Positions 52,387 to 60,271 are shown, counted from the first letter of the stretch. The stretch: 64,000 nt of DNA from Shinella zoogloeoides (GCF_022682305.1 NZ_CP093528.1:1439501-1503500), one strand, 5' to 3'. Notes: generated from the sequence alone by a model not told the origin. Numbers and translations are program-made.

Positions 52387-54126
52387 CTACATGCCGAGGC
52401 CGCGGTTGCGGCCGAAGCTCCAGTCGACGCCACCGGCGCCGTGCGACACGCCGGAGACGTGCTGACCGACCTGGCGTTCGAGGGACGGCGACCAGGGCAC
52501 GAGCTGGAATCCGAGGCCGTCATCGATCATGGCGAAGCGGCCAGACGCGAGCGCGAAGCGCTGCCGGTAGGTGCCCGCCACATACTCGCCCGTTGCGGCC
52601 TTCGAGAATTGTCGGCCGGTCTCGGCCGCGAGCTTCTCGCCAAGGGCGTCGACCTCGCGCTGCCGCAGCATGTCGATCAGCCCGGGTGAGAAGCTGACGC
52701 CCCGTGTTTGTCGCTCGGCGAGACCTTGACCAACGAGATGGTCGGCACGGCGGTCCATAGCCTGGCGCACCTCGGCGCCGAAGCCGCCGCCGCCGAGCGG
52801 AACGGGCTCACGGGCGATCGCCTGCCGGTCGAGCCAGGTCGCGCCGGTTGCATGGACTTGCCTCTCGATGTCGAGATCGGAGCGGATGGCGAGCGCGACC
52901 CGTCTGCGTCCCTGCGCGTCGTCGAATTTGCGCAGCTCGACGATCGAGCCCGGCGCGCTATCGCCGGCCGCGTCGAGGTCGGGCAGCTTGATATGATGGG
53001 TCCGTCCGTCCGTGCCATCGACCACGGCGTAGGCGGTGCCCTTCAGCTCATCGTCGAGACCACGATCGACCAGCCGGCCAACGACAGGATCGTTGAGGCT
53101 CTCGCCGGCGAGCACATAGCTGGCGGCGCCGCGCTCGATACCGCGTTCCGTCAGGCCGCGGTGAATGCGTTTGATGATGTCGCCGCGCTCGCCCAGTTCG
53201 CGCAGCGTCGCCTCGGCATTCTCCGATACGACCCATTGGCCGGGGCCGACCTGATCCGCAAGGCCGAGCGTCTCCAGCTTCCGCAGCCGGCCGACCTTCA
53301 TCGCGTGGAACTCGTCGGGCTGGCGATCGGGATGCGGGGCGAGATCGACGACGCCGGTGCGATAGGCGTCGCGCGAAAGCTGGCGGTCGAGATTGGTCCA
53401 GCGTTCCGACTCGATCTGGCGTTCGAGATTGCGGCGTATCTCGTGATCGGTGCGCGGCCCCAACTCTTGGGTGGCGAGATCCTGCGCGCGGGCGCGCATG
53501 CCTTCCTTGATGTAGTCGCGCGAGATGACGAGGTCCTGGCCGTCATCGGTGCGCCCGCGCAGGATGATGTGGACGTGCGGATTATCCGTGTTCCAGTGAT
53601 CGACACCGACCCAGTCGAGCTTGGTGCCGAGATCCTTTTCCATCTGCCCCATCAGGTCGCGGGCATAGGTCTTGAGGTCGGACATCTCCGTCGCGTCCTC
53701 GGGCGAGACGATGAACCGGAAATGATGCCGATCATCCTGGGTCCGCTCGGCGAAGGCCTTGGGATCGGCGTCCTCGGTCTCGGGACCGAACAGCCGCGCC
53801 TTCTCCCCATCCCGGGTGACACCCTCGCGCCGCAGGTAGCTAAGGTGGGCGGAAAGCGGCGTGGCCCGCGCGCTATGACGGACGACGCGCGTCTTGATTA
53901 CGGTGTTGCGCGATCGGCTGGTGAGCAGCCGGTTGGCCTGCACCGTCGCGCGCTGGCCGCGCCCGAAACGCGAGCGGTTGCCCGAACTGATCGTGCCGGA
54001 CCGCGAGACGCTGCCGCCGGCGCGCTGCGCAGCCGCCAGCGCTTGGGCGATGAAGGGTCGCGCCTGCTGCGCGCGGGTCGAGCGGATGCGGCCTGGCCGG
54101 ATGCGGAAATCGTCCTCGCTGCTCAT
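52387..54126 (-). CDS. DUF3363-family relaxase (mobilisation nuclease)
   Basis: A 579-residue relaxase. The three-histidine metal site is in DHWNTDNPHVHIILRG (H177, H184, H186). N-terminal VKTRVVRHSARATPLSAHLSYLRREGVTRDGEKARLFG is the DUF3363 signature; the remainder (~280-579) is the DUF3363 C-part. Catalytic tyrosine candidates lie in the N-terminal region (Y97, Y154). It nicks oriT and pilots DNA through TraG. The start overlaps the small upstream gene's stop by ATGA. No oriT was recognised in the window. Confidence 0.92.
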   Translation of the reverse strand: MSSEDDFRIRPGRIRSTRAQQARPFIAQALAAAQRAGGSVSRSGTISSGNRSRFGRGQRATVQANRLLTSRSRNTVIKTRVVRHSARATPLSAHLSYLRREGVTRDGEKARLFGPETEDADPKAFAERTQDDRHHFRFIVSPEDATEMSDLKTYARDLMGQMEKDLGTKLDWVGVDHWNTDNPHVHIILRGRTDDGQDLVISRDYIKEGMRARAQDLATQELGPRTDHEIRRNLERQIESERWTNLDRQLSRDAYRTGVVDLAPHPDRQPDEFHAMKVGRLRKLETLGLADQVGPGQWVVSENAEATLRELGERGDIIKRIHRGLTERGIERGAASYVLAGESLNDPVVGRLVDRGLDDELKGTAYAVVDGTDGRTHHIKLPDLDAAGDSAPGSIVELRKFDDAQGRRRVALAIRSDLDIERQVHATGATWLDRQAIAREPVPLGGGGFGAEVRQAMDRRADHLVGQGLAERQTRGVSFSPGLIDMLRQREVDALGEKLAAETGRQFSKAATGEYVAGTYRQRFALASGRFAMIDDGLGFQLVPWSPSLERQVGQHVSGVSHGAGGVDWSFGRNRGLGM

Positions 54127-54374
54127 GGCCGAGGCCCCGCACATCGCGCAATCGCGCGGTAATCCTTGGCGAAATGGCGGATGCGCAGGCTGCGCCGATC
54201 AGGCGCACCTCGCGCCAATGCGCCATAAGTCCCTGAAAACACACGACCGCACCAAGCCGCACCTCGCGCGCTTTTATCTCGCCATCGTGCGGTTGTGTTG
54301 CCTGCTCTCCCTCCTCGGACCGCCATCCTTCCGCCAGAGCACGCTATTCCACGAAATACTGCGAGCACCGTCAT
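54123..54374 (-). CDS. Small Arg-rich protein coupled between transglycosylase and relaxase genes
   Basis: Eighty-three codons (MTVLAVFRGIACSGGRMAVRGGRAGN... CAGPRP). Its ATG overlaps the stop of the transglycosylase gene as ATGA (54371-54374), and its TGA overlaps the relaxase ATG as ATGA (54123-54126). Two such overlaps mean that it is unlikely to be a chance reading frame. The product is basic, rich in Arg, Gly and Ala, without a membrane helix. I recognise no family. Its codon use is plausible, but an Arg-rich frame can also be an artefact of GC-rich DNA, so confidence is moderate. Confidence 0.5.
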   Translation of the reverse strand: MTVLAVFRGIACSGGRMAVRGGRAGNTTARWRDKSARGAAWCGRVFSGTYGALARGAPDRRSLRIRHFAKDYRAIARCAGPRP

Positions 54375-55132
54375 CGCGGCCCCCCATCGCCGTTTCGGGC
54401 GACAAACAGGCCTGCGGATTGCGGAGCGATGGCTGTGACATCGCGCACCGGAGTTGCAGCCGGGGTCTCATTCGACGCGCTATCGCCGGTCGTCGAAACA
54501 GCGGTGGCGGCGCGCTCGGATTGCACGATGAACAGCGGCGAGCGCGTCCAGGCGTTGGGATCGGCGGTCGCGACCGTGACGGGAGCAAGCGCGTCTGCGC
54601 CGCCGATAATGGGCGCGAGCGCGGCGACATAGGCGCGGGTTTCAGCGGGCAACGGACGGCCAGCAAGATACTCTTCATAGCGGCCGGGACCAGCATTATA
54701 GGCCGCGAGAAAGCCCGGCGAACCGTAGCGGTCGTGCATCTCGCGCAGGTAGGCGGCGCCTGCCAGAATGTTGTCGCGTGGATCGTAAGGATTCGCGCCG
54801 AGCCGGTGACGGGCGCGCAGATCAGCCCATGTGGCGGGCATGACTTGCATCAGGCCCATCGCGCCGGCCGACGAGATCGCCCGCACGTCCCCAGCGCTTT
54901 CGACGCGCATGACGGCGCGTATCCAGTGCTCGGGAATGCCGAAGCGTTGCGCGGCCTCGGTGATGAATGTGGCGTAGGGAGCGACGCGAGAGGGGCGCTC
55001 GGCGGACACCGTCTGCGCATTCGCATTGGCGCAAAGCGGTGCGGAAAGCAGAAGGCCGGAAAGGAGAAGGAGGACTGTGCGCCGGGCGGTGTTTGACCGC
55101 CCGGCGACAGCTTTGGGGAGCGGGACCGACAT
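54371..55132 (-). CDS. Lytic transglycosylase (VirB1-like)
   Basis: A 253-residue exported transglycosylase SLT domain protein. Signal peptide (ARRTVLLLLSGLLLSAPLCANANAQ), then SRVAPYATFITEAAQRFGIPEHWIRAVMRVESAGDVRAISSAGAMGLMQVMPATW with catalytic E78, and GSPGFLAAYNAGPGRYEEYLAG. It opens peptidoglycan for the T4SS channel. The C-terminal ~90 residues are a low-complexity tail. Three nt downstream of the DUF736 stop. Confidence 0.93.
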   Translation of the reverse strand: MSVPLPKAVAGRSNTARRTVLLLLSGLLLSAPLCANANAQTVSAERPSRVAPYATFITEAAQRFGIPEHWIRAVMRVESAGDVRAISSAGAMGLMQVMPATWADLRARHRLGANPYDPRDNILAGAAYLREMHDRYGSPGFLAAYNAGPGRYEEYLAGRPLPAETRAYVAALAPIIGGADALAPVTVATADPNAWTRSPLFIVQSERAATAVSTTGDSASNETPAATPVRDVTAIAPQSAGLFVARNGDGGPR

Positions 55133-55135
55133 CGT

Positions 55136-55483
55136 TCAGTCCCGCTCTGCGCGCTTGGGCGGACGATTCCAGTGCAAGCCCCAGGCGGACTTGTCGTCGG
55201 CGGACTGGAAGAGGTTAGCGCGGATCGGATGACCGAAGGTCGGATCGTCGATCTGCAGCGAGACGTAGTCGCCGGCCTTCTCGCCAGTGCGCTTCCAGCC
55301 CGCACCGATCTCCGCGCCGGTTTCGTTGTTCATGCTGTCGAGAACATGGACGCGGAAGTCTGGCGCGTTCTCGGCATCGGACGGTTCGGCCGGAACGATG
55401 ATGATGTCCTGGTGCAATGTCAGCGTCATTAGGTGGCCGATGAAGCCGTCATTTTCGCTCGTGAATTGACCGATGAGGGACAT
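55136..55483 (-). CDS. DUF736 domain protein
   Basis: A 115-residue protein: MSLIGQFTSENDGFIGHLMTLTLHQDIIIVPAEPSDAENAPDFRVHV, then GAEIGAGWKRTGEKAGDYVSLQIDDPTFGHPIRANLFQS, which is the DUF736 signature. The family is almost restricted to alphaproteobacterial mobile elements with trb/tra modules and has no known biochemical role. It lies between the TraF-like peptidase (45-nt gap) and the transglycosylase gene (3-nt gap). Confidence 0.92.
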   Translation of the reverse strand: MSLIGQFTSENDGFIGHLMTLTLHQDIIIVPAEPSDAENAPDFRVHVLDSMNNETGAEIGAGWKRTGEKAGDYVSLQIDDPTFGHPIRANLFQSADDKSAWGLHWNRPPKRAERD

Positions 55484-55528
55484 GGGTTTCTCCTTGGCTG
55501 TGCGGTGGACGGGGTCATGGGCGTGCCG

Positions 55529-56074
55529 TCACCGCGTCGGCGCGCGCCAGACGAAGCGGTCATCGCCGTCCTCGTCGGTGTAGAGGGGGGTGGCCCGGCC
55601 GATGACCGAGCTGGTGGGGAGCGGGCCGAAGTAGCGGCCGTCGAGGCTGTCGCGGACCTGCCAGTTCATCAGGAACAGCTCGTCGTCGGCGATGACGCGA
55701 CACCCCTGCCAGATCGGCAGTTCGCGGCCCCGACGATCACGGTCGAGCGCGTCGCCGATGGCGTGGCCGTCGACGGTGATCGTGTGGCCCGATCGGCACA
55801 CACGTTGACCGGGCAGACCCGCGACCCGCTTCAGCAGCGGCACGCCGCGTGGCAAATATCCGCCATCGGCAAGGAACGTGGCGATCGGCTCCGGTGCCGC
55901 TACGGCGACGAGGTCGGTCGCTTCCAATACGTCGCTGGCGCTGATCGCATAGAGGCCGATCGGCGTGCTCGCGGAGGCATTCCAGATCAGCTTTGGCGCG
56001 AAGGAGATGATCGACAGGACGCCAATCAGCATCACCGCGAAGTACGTCGTCATGACGTATCCAATGCGGCTCAT
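55529..56074 (-). CDS. traF: TraF-like S26 signal peptidase/pilin maturation peptidase
   Basis: A 181-residue S26-family peptidase with one N-terminal membrane helix (YFAVMLIGVLSIISFAP). Nucleophile S36 in NASASTPIGLY and general base K82 in LLKRVAGLPGQ form the Ser-Lys dyad. In RP4, TraF removes and cyclises the TrbC pilin; the same role is likely here. Start ATG 56074 overlaps the DUF2840 stop by ATGA. Confidence 0.92.
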   Translation of the reverse strand: MSRIGYVMTTYFAVMLIGVLSIISFAPKLIWNASASTPIGLYAISASDVLEATDLVAVAAPEPIATFLADGGYLPRGVPLLKRVAGLPGQRVCRSGHTITVDGHAIGDALDRDRRGRELPIWQGCRVIADDELFLMNWQVRDSLDGRYFGPLPTSSVIGRATPLYTDEDGDDRFVWRAPTR

Positions 56075-56589
56075 GGCATGATCCTCCGGCGCAAGAGGAA
56101 GGCGCGATGCTGCTGCGCGTCGTAGGCGCGCGGTGCTTCACCGGCCGTCAGACGGTTGTGAACGTGTCGCCAGTGATCGGGCGAAACGTCGATCGCTTCG
56201 ATGCCCCGCGCCTCGATCGCATCGATGAGCTGGAGCACGCGCTCGACCTTCGGCCAGCCATCGGCGCGCAACAGGATGTCGCCGCCGGGGCGCACGAATG
56301 GCAGGGTCTGGCAGCGCTCGCCCGCAGCGACGGCGCGCACGATGTCGAGCCGAGAAAGTGCGGTGCCGTAGTCGTTGGAGGTCCAGCGAACGAAGGCGAA
56401 AACACTGTCCGGTGCGAACGACACGACGCGTCGGCGGCGGTCGAGGATCTGTTCGGCGATCTCGCGGCCGAACCTGATCCAGAATTCGATCTTCTTCTCG
56501 ACCCACGTCAACTCGACATGGGTCAGTGCATCGGCCGCTGGCGCTGGCGGCAAGCCGGTGCGCAGCGACGGGTCGGCGACACCGATCAT
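56071..56589 (-). CDS. DUF2840 domain protein
   Basis: A 172-residue protein with the DUF2840 core: LTHVELTWVEKKIEFWIRFGREIAEQILDRRRRVVSFAPDSVFAFVRWTSNDYGTALSRLDIVRAVAAGERCQTLPFVRPGGDILLRADGWPKVERVLQLIDAIEARGIEAIDVSPDHWRHVHNRL. Function unknown; found next to traF in the same element class. Start ATG 56589 overlaps the RHH gene stop by ATGA; the upstream frame is open but belongs to other genes. Confidence 0.9.
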   Translation of the reverse strand: MIGVADPSLRTGLPPAPAADALTHVELTWVEKKIEFWIRFGREIAEQILDRRRRVVSFAPDSVFAFVRWTSNDYGTALSRLDIVRAVAAGERCQTLPFVRPGGDILLRADGWPKVERVLQLIDAIEARGIEAIDVSPDHWRHVHNRLTAGEAPRAYDAQQHRAFLLRRRIMP

Positions 56590-56840
56590 CGCGGCTCTCC
56601 TTCGCTGGTGGGGAACTCGCGCTCGAACAGCGCGCGCAGCATGTCGGCGACCGTCTGTCCGCGCTGGAAGGCGGCAATCTTGATCCGGCCGCGCATGTCG
56701 GCGGTGACGTCGATCGTCAGCCTGGCGGTAAATTCGGCGGCGGGGTCCGCGCGCGGCGATGGACGGTCTGGCGCCTTGATCCAGCTTTCCGGATCGGCAG
56801 GCCGGGTCGCAAAACTGCGTTTCGAGGACCGCTCGCTCAT
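56586..56840 (-). CDS. Small RHH-like partner of ParA
   Basis: An 84-residue protein with a C-terminal RHH-like segment (AAEFTARLTIDVTADMRGRIKIAAFQRGQTVADMLRALFEREF) and a disordered N-terminus with SKRSFATRPADPESWIKAPDRP. Position directly after parA (4-nt overlap) and the ParG-like fold suggest the centromere-binding partner of ParA in partition; this is inferred. No ParB of the usual type is present. Confidence 0.8.
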   Translation of the reverse strand: MSERSSKRSFATRPADPESWIKAPDRPSPRADPAAEFTARLTIDVTADMRGRIKIAAFQRGQTVADMLRALFEREFPTSEGEPR

Positions 56841-57475
56841 GTCGCGATCCTCGTGACTTCGGCGGCGAGCGCGGCAATCTCCCGCGCGGCGGGCGATGTA
56901 TCGTCCTGCTCGGCCGCGAGCCGTCCGGTCTGCACGACATCGGCGAAGGCGATGCGCTGACCGATGGTGGTGAGGAGCGGCGGGGGATCGTGTTCAGCGA
57001 GCGTCTCAGCGGTTTCGCGGGCGAGGATCGTGCGGGCGGCACAGCGGTTCAGTACGAACCGCGCCTTGAGGTCCGGTCGATAGATCCGCGCTTCGCTGAG
57101 CAGCGTCAGCATCTCGGCAGACGCCCAGCCGTCGAGCGGTGACGGCTGCACCGGGATCAGTACAAGATCGGCAGCCAGCAGCGCCGAACGCATCAGACCG
57201 GCGACACGCGGCGGTCCGTCGATGACGACATGATCGACATCGCGCGCCAGTTCCGGCGCTTCGCGGTGGAGCGTGTCGCGGGCCAGGCCGACAACACCGA
57301 ACAGCCGCTCCAATCCCTCACGGCCGCGCTGCTGTGACCAGTCGAGCGCCGAGCCCTGTGGGTCGGCGTCGATCAGCGTGACGCGCTGCCCATGCCGAGC
57401 CCATTCACCGGCGAGATGGAGGGCGAGCGTCGTCTTTCCGACGCCGCCCTTCTGGTTGAGGAACGCGACGATCAT
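56837..57475 (-). CDS. parA: ParA-family ATPase (partition)
   Basis: A 212-residue short ParA/Soj-like ATPase: LNQKGGVGKTTLALHLAGEWA (deviant Walker A K9-T16), IDADPQGSALDWSQQ, VVIDGPPRVAGLMRSALLAADLVLIPVQPSPLDGWASAEML. Without an N-terminal HTH it is a type Ib ParA, as in ParF/ParG systems, fitting the small RHH gene behind it. It probably segregates or stabilises the element. Palindromes and iteron-like repeats lie in the 208-nt gap upstream. Confidence 0.94.
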   Translation of the reverse strand: MIVAFLNQKGGVGKTTLALHLAGEWARHGQRVTLIDADPQGSALDWSQQRGREGLERLFGVVGLARDTLHREAPELARDVDHVVIDGPPRVAGLMRSALLAADLVLIPVQPSPLDGWASAEMLTLLSEARIYRPDLKARFVLNRCAARTILARETAETLAEHDPPPLLTTIGQRIAFADVVQTGRLAAEQDDTSPAAREIAALAAEVTRIAT

Positions 57476-57518
57476 GACGGTCTCCCGGCGATCGGGGACT
57501 CGTCCACAGCGGTCGAAA

Positions 57519-57555
57519 AACGCATTTGCGTTAGAAAGATTCCGTAGGAATCTAG
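57519..57555. promoter_or_regulatory. Palindromes upstream of parA
   Basis: AACGCA-TT-TGCGTT (57519-57532), GATTCC-GTA-GGAATC (57538-57552) and TAGGAATCTAG (57545-57555). The last element recurs exactly at 58961-58971 upstream of the AlpA-like gene. They suit an operator or the parS-like site of the ParA/RHH pair, and could also cover the parA promoter. Confidence 0.5.
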
Positions 57556-57611
57556 GTTAGATAAGTTACGGGGCTCGCAAGCGGCTGATTCAGCGCGATG
57601 AATCGACGATT

Positions 57612-57678
57612 CCGGTCCCCGATAGCACGAGAGTCCGGTCCCCGATGGCACGATAGCGCCGGTCCCTGATAGCACGAG
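57612..57678. repeat. Three iteron-like direct repeats between repA and parA
   Basis: Three copies of CCGGTCCCCGATAGCACGAG at 57612-57631, 57635-57654 (CCGGTCCCCGATGGCACGAT) and 57659-57678 (CCGGTCCCTGATAGCACGAG), spaced 23 and 24 nt start to start, i.e. about two helical turns. They lie just beyond the 3' end of repA, next to a DnaA-box-like TTATCCCCA at 57691-57699 (inside the end of repA) and AT-richer DNA at 57510-57580. This looks like a replication origin bound by RepA. Confidence 0.65.
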
Positions 57679-57683
57679 ATGAT

Positions 57684-58571
57684 TCACAGCTTATCCCCAG
57701 GTCGAGTTGTCGAGCGGCGACGGCGGCGCGGGATGCCGAGCGCGTCGGGATCGGTGGGTACGAAGAACAGGATTTCGGGGCCGCCGAGGCACTGCTCGAT
57801 GGTCAGGCGATAGCCCGGCAGCGGCTGGCGGCGCACGATGTCGCGCAGGTCGTAGGCGAAATGCTTGAGCGGCGAGAGACTGCCGGACTTGGCGTGGAGA
57901 TGCGGGAAGTCGAAGCTCCAGCCGTGTTCCTGCTTGCCGCCGTGCTTGCGCACGAGGCGGTAGAGCCAGCGCTCCAGACCGCCGGTCAGCCTGAAATAGT
58001 TGCGGTCGATCGTCAGGACGAGCGCGTCGTCAAGGACCGCGCCGTAGAACCAGTCCGGCACGATCAGTTCGAGCCCGAGCGGGCGGCCGCGGTGATCGGC
58101 TCGCTCCTTCCATTCATTGATCCAGGAGAAGCGGTGCATCCGCCGCTCGGTCGGCTGGCGGATTGAGGTCGCTATGGTGGTGGACTGGAGGCGGTCGAGC
58201 GCGGCCTTCAGCCGGTCGTAATCGCGCAGCGAGACACCGCGTCCAATGAAGTTCAGAATCTCGTAAGGCGTGGTCGCCATCAGGCGTGACGGGCGCAGGC
58301 CGACGTCACGGGCCTCGACGATTTGTGAGGCCGCCCAGATCAGAACATCAGCGTCCCAGATCGTCGCCATGCCGTGCTCGGGCACGGCTTCGACACGGAT
58401 TTTCACCGAACCCGCCTTGAAGTCGATCGGCGTCAGGCGCTTCGACTTGGCAAGCGAGAAGAACGGATAGGCCATGAGGTCCTGCGCGTCGCGCGGCGCG
58501 AGATCGCCGGACAGCGCCCGGAACAGATCGAGCTGCGCACGCTCGTCGTGCTGTGTGTGACGGGACGACAT
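57684..58571 (-). CDS. repA: Replication initiator protein RepA
   Basis: A 295-residue RepA_C-type initiator: RDAQDLMAYPFFSLAKSKRLTPIDFKAGSVKIRVEAVPEHGMATIWDADVLIWAASQIVEARDVGL, then RPSRLMATTPYEILNFIGRGVSLRDYDRLKAALDRLQSTTIATSIRQPTERRMHRFSWINEWKE and GLELIVPDWFYGAVLDDALVLTIDRNYFRLTGGLERWLYRLVRKHGGKQEHGWSFDFPHLHAKSGSLSPLKHFAYDLRDIV. It would start plasmid-like replication at the iterons; in ICEs such RepA gives transient replication after excision. Twelve nt downstream of the AlpA-like stop. Confidence 0.94.
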   Translation of the reverse strand: MSSRHTQHDERAQLDLFRALSGDLAPRDAQDLMAYPFFSLAKSKRLTPIDFKAGSVKIRVEAVPEHGMATIWDADVLIWAASQIVEARDVGLRPSRLMATTPYEILNFIGRGVSLRDYDRLKAALDRLQSTTIATSIRQPTERRMHRFSWINEWKERADHRGRPLGLELIVPDWFYGAVLDDALVLTIDRNYFRLTGGLERWLYRLVRKHGGKQEHGWSFDFPHLHAKSGSLSPLKHFAYDLRDIVRRQPLPGYRLTIEQCLGGPEILFFVPTDPDALGIPRRRRRSTTRPGDKL

Positions 58572-58582
58572 GGCGTGTCGTC

Positions 58583-58864
58583 TCAGCGCGGCTGGCGGCC
58601 GGCGAAGCGGCGATCCGACGGCTCCTGCCGCTTGGCGGGGAGCACCGTGCCGCGCGGATCAGAGGTCGAACTGACGAGGCCGCGATCGGCCCACGTCTGG
58701 AGATCCTCTATGGCGTAGACGACTCGGCCGCCGAGCTTCCTGTAAGCCGGGCCGGTGCCGTAGGTGCGGTGCTTCTCCAGTGTGCGCTCGGACAGTCCGA
58801 GGAAGCGAGCGGCCTCCTGCGTGCGCAGGTAGCGTGGCGGGATGCCGGCGGTCGTATCGGCCAT
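58583..58864 (-). CDS. AlpA/excisionase-type HTH protein (RdfS-like candidate)
   Basis: A 93-residue protein with a MerR-type excisionase HTH: PPRYLRTQEAARFLGLSERTLEKHRTYGTGPAYRKLGGRVVYAIEDLQTWADRGLVSSTSD, and a basic tail (KRQEPSDRRFAGRQPR). GGAGG seven nt before ATG 58864 supports the start. In ICEMlSymR7A the recombination directionality factor RdfS has this fold, is activated by FseA and drives excision; here the FseA-like gene is immediately upstream (139-nt gap). RdfS identity is inferred from context, and no integrase is in the window. Confidence 0.82.
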   Translation of the reverse strand: MADTTAGIPPRYLRTQEAARFLGLSERTLEKHRTYGTGPAYRKLGGRVVYAIEDLQTWADRGLVSSTSDPRGTVLPAKRQEPSDRRFAGRQPR

Positions 58865-58960
58865 TGTCGAGCCTCCGTGGTCTCATCGGGGGCCGCTGCC
58901 GTCAGGCGGCGGTTCGAGAGCACGGTGGCGTGAAGACGGTGGGTCGGACGATGTCGGAGA

Positions 58961-58971
58961 TAGGAATCTAG
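58961..58971. promoter_or_regulatory. Repeated element upstream of the AlpA-like gene
   Basis: TAGGAATCTAG here matches 57545-57555 exactly. It lies 97 nt upstream of the AlpA-like start, within the 139-nt gap that an FseA-like activator would be expected to control. Confidence 0.45.
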
Positions 58972-59002
58972 TTTCGACACGCCGCAGGCGGTCGATGGCG
59001 GG

Positions 59003-59762
59003 CTATGATCGGCGGGGTCGGCGCAGGAGGGAGCGGTAGCCGCCTTCAACGAGTTTCACGCCGTCGCGCGCCAGCCGGATCGTGACTTCGCGCAGCGCGT
59101 CCCCGGCCCAGGAGGCGGCGTCGATTTTATGACCAGGGAACAGAACCTCCCCGATCGATCGATATGTCGCGCCGGCACGACGTCCATCGACCGCACGCAG
59201 CATTTGGCGCGCGCGCTCGCGGCGCTGAGGCGTCATTCGAGGGTCGTTCGGGACGCGCTTGCCTTTGATCGCGCTCCAGAACCGGGTCAGCGCGGTCTGT
59301 CGATCCGGTGTGAGGTCATCGAACATGACCATCGCCGCGAGCGGGTTCTCGTCCTGCGGGTCCGCGAGCGTGACGTCATACTGCTCGCCGCAGATATCGA
59401 GCCTGAGATGAGCAGGGTCGTGCTGGAATATGGTACGGAGGCGTAACTCGTCGGCAGTGATGGAAAACCCTTCAGGGCGCGGACCTGCGGCGAACATTAT
59501 TGCCGACGGATCGACTTGAGGGGTCCAAAAAATCTGCTGGGCATGAGCCGCGATGAGAGGGTCGGCGCCGAAATCGCAACCCCCATAGGTTCGCAAATTC
59601 TTCGGCCGTTTCGAGTGAGAGTCGGCCGCTGGACACAAGCTCCTGATAGGCTTTCCGGTAGTCGGGGTTTCGGCGCAGAAATTCCCAGGCAAGGTTACCC
59701 GGAGTTAGATTGTCGATATAGTTGTAGGCGGTCTCAGACCGCCAACTTTCATCTTCGGACAT
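59003..59762 (-). CDS. fseA: FseA-like activator made by +1 ribosomal frameshifting (DUF6499-like N-part + DUF2285 C-part)
   Basis: Two overlapping frames encode one protein of 252 residues. Frame 1 (from ATG 59762) reads WRSETAYNYIDNLTPGNLAWEFLRRNPDYRKAYQELV and EEFANLWGLRF; frame 2 continues GADPLIAAHAQQIFWTP and ends with a DUF2285 domain (MTPQRRERARQMLRAVDGRRAGATYRSIGEVLFPG, YRSLLRR). The junction is CGA TTT CGG on the mRNA sense strand (59576-59568): slipping from UUU to UUC puts GGC next. In ICEMlSymR7A msi172-msi171 fuse this way at a conserved UUU-C motif to give FseA, which activates the excisionase gene rdfS. Without slippage frame 1 gives 96 residues. A plain frameshift mutation would look identical from sequence alone. 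Confidence 0.8.
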
Positions 59763-59881
59763 CCTCCACCGCCTCCGCGAAATTATGACGCAACGCGAGT
59801 CAAGCAGCGATCACGATCCCAAGTTGAGCGTGGCGTGTGAAGAACGAAGTCGGATCAACGTGATGCAGGTTCTGCATCACC

Positions 59882-60157
59882 TCAATGGAGGCGGGGGCCG
59901 AGAAGCTCGCAAAAGCCGTTCTCGGTCATCCATTTCGCGCGAGCGAGGTGTGCGGCATGAATTTTCGCTGCACGGTCGGGGTCCGCTGCGGGATCGAGGC
60001 CGAAGAGAAGCTCGACGACTTCCTCCCAGGTCGCGCCGTCCGCCTCGGCGTCGAGCAGCCTCAGGTACAACTTCAGATGCGCCTGGTCATAGGCGGTGAG
60101 CGCCGCGCCGAGCGGCGGTTCGTCCAGATATTCTGCGTTGGTCACGATGAGCCCCAC
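59882..60157 (-). CDS. Short DUF2285-family protein (QseM-like candidate antiactivator)
   Basis: A 91-residue acidic protein: LTAYDQAHLKLYLRLLDAEADGATWEEVVELLFGLDPAADPDRAAKIHAAHLARAKWMTENGFCELL. It resembles the DUF2285 domain in the FseA-like protein (LRAVDGRRAGATYRSIGEVLFPG pattern). In ICEMlSymR7A the small DUF2285 protein QseM binds and blocks TraR and FseA. Start uncertain (GTG 60157 or GTG 60145); no clear ribosome-binding site, and R7A qseM is reported to be leaderless. No TraR/TraI is present in this window. Confidence 0.7.
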   Translation of the reverse strand: MGLIVTNAEYLDEPPLGAALTAYDQAHLKLYLRLLDAEADGATWEEVVELLFGLDPAADPDRAAKIHAAHLARAKWMTENGFCELLGPRLH

Positions 60158-60271
60158 GAGTCATTCGTATCCAATTTGGAGCGGTTTGTTAACTGTAATG
60201 ATATCCCGCGCCATACCGCCGCGGTTTGACGCAAAATCAGGATGGTCGGGCGAGTTCGCCCGAAAAAGTCG

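Noticed and set aside
52708..54162. Plus-strand frame of about 484 codons over the relaxase gene
   Set aside because: Antisense to a relaxase with intact HxH metal motif and coupling overlaps; composition typical of shadow frames.
57612..57678. CRISPR-like array
   Set aside because: Only three copies with 3-4-nt spacers, no cas genes; fits replication iterons instead.
57691..57699. DnaA box TTATCCCCA as a chromosomal origin
   Set aside because: One mismatch to the consensus and lies inside the end of repA; read only as a possible helper site of the iteron origin.
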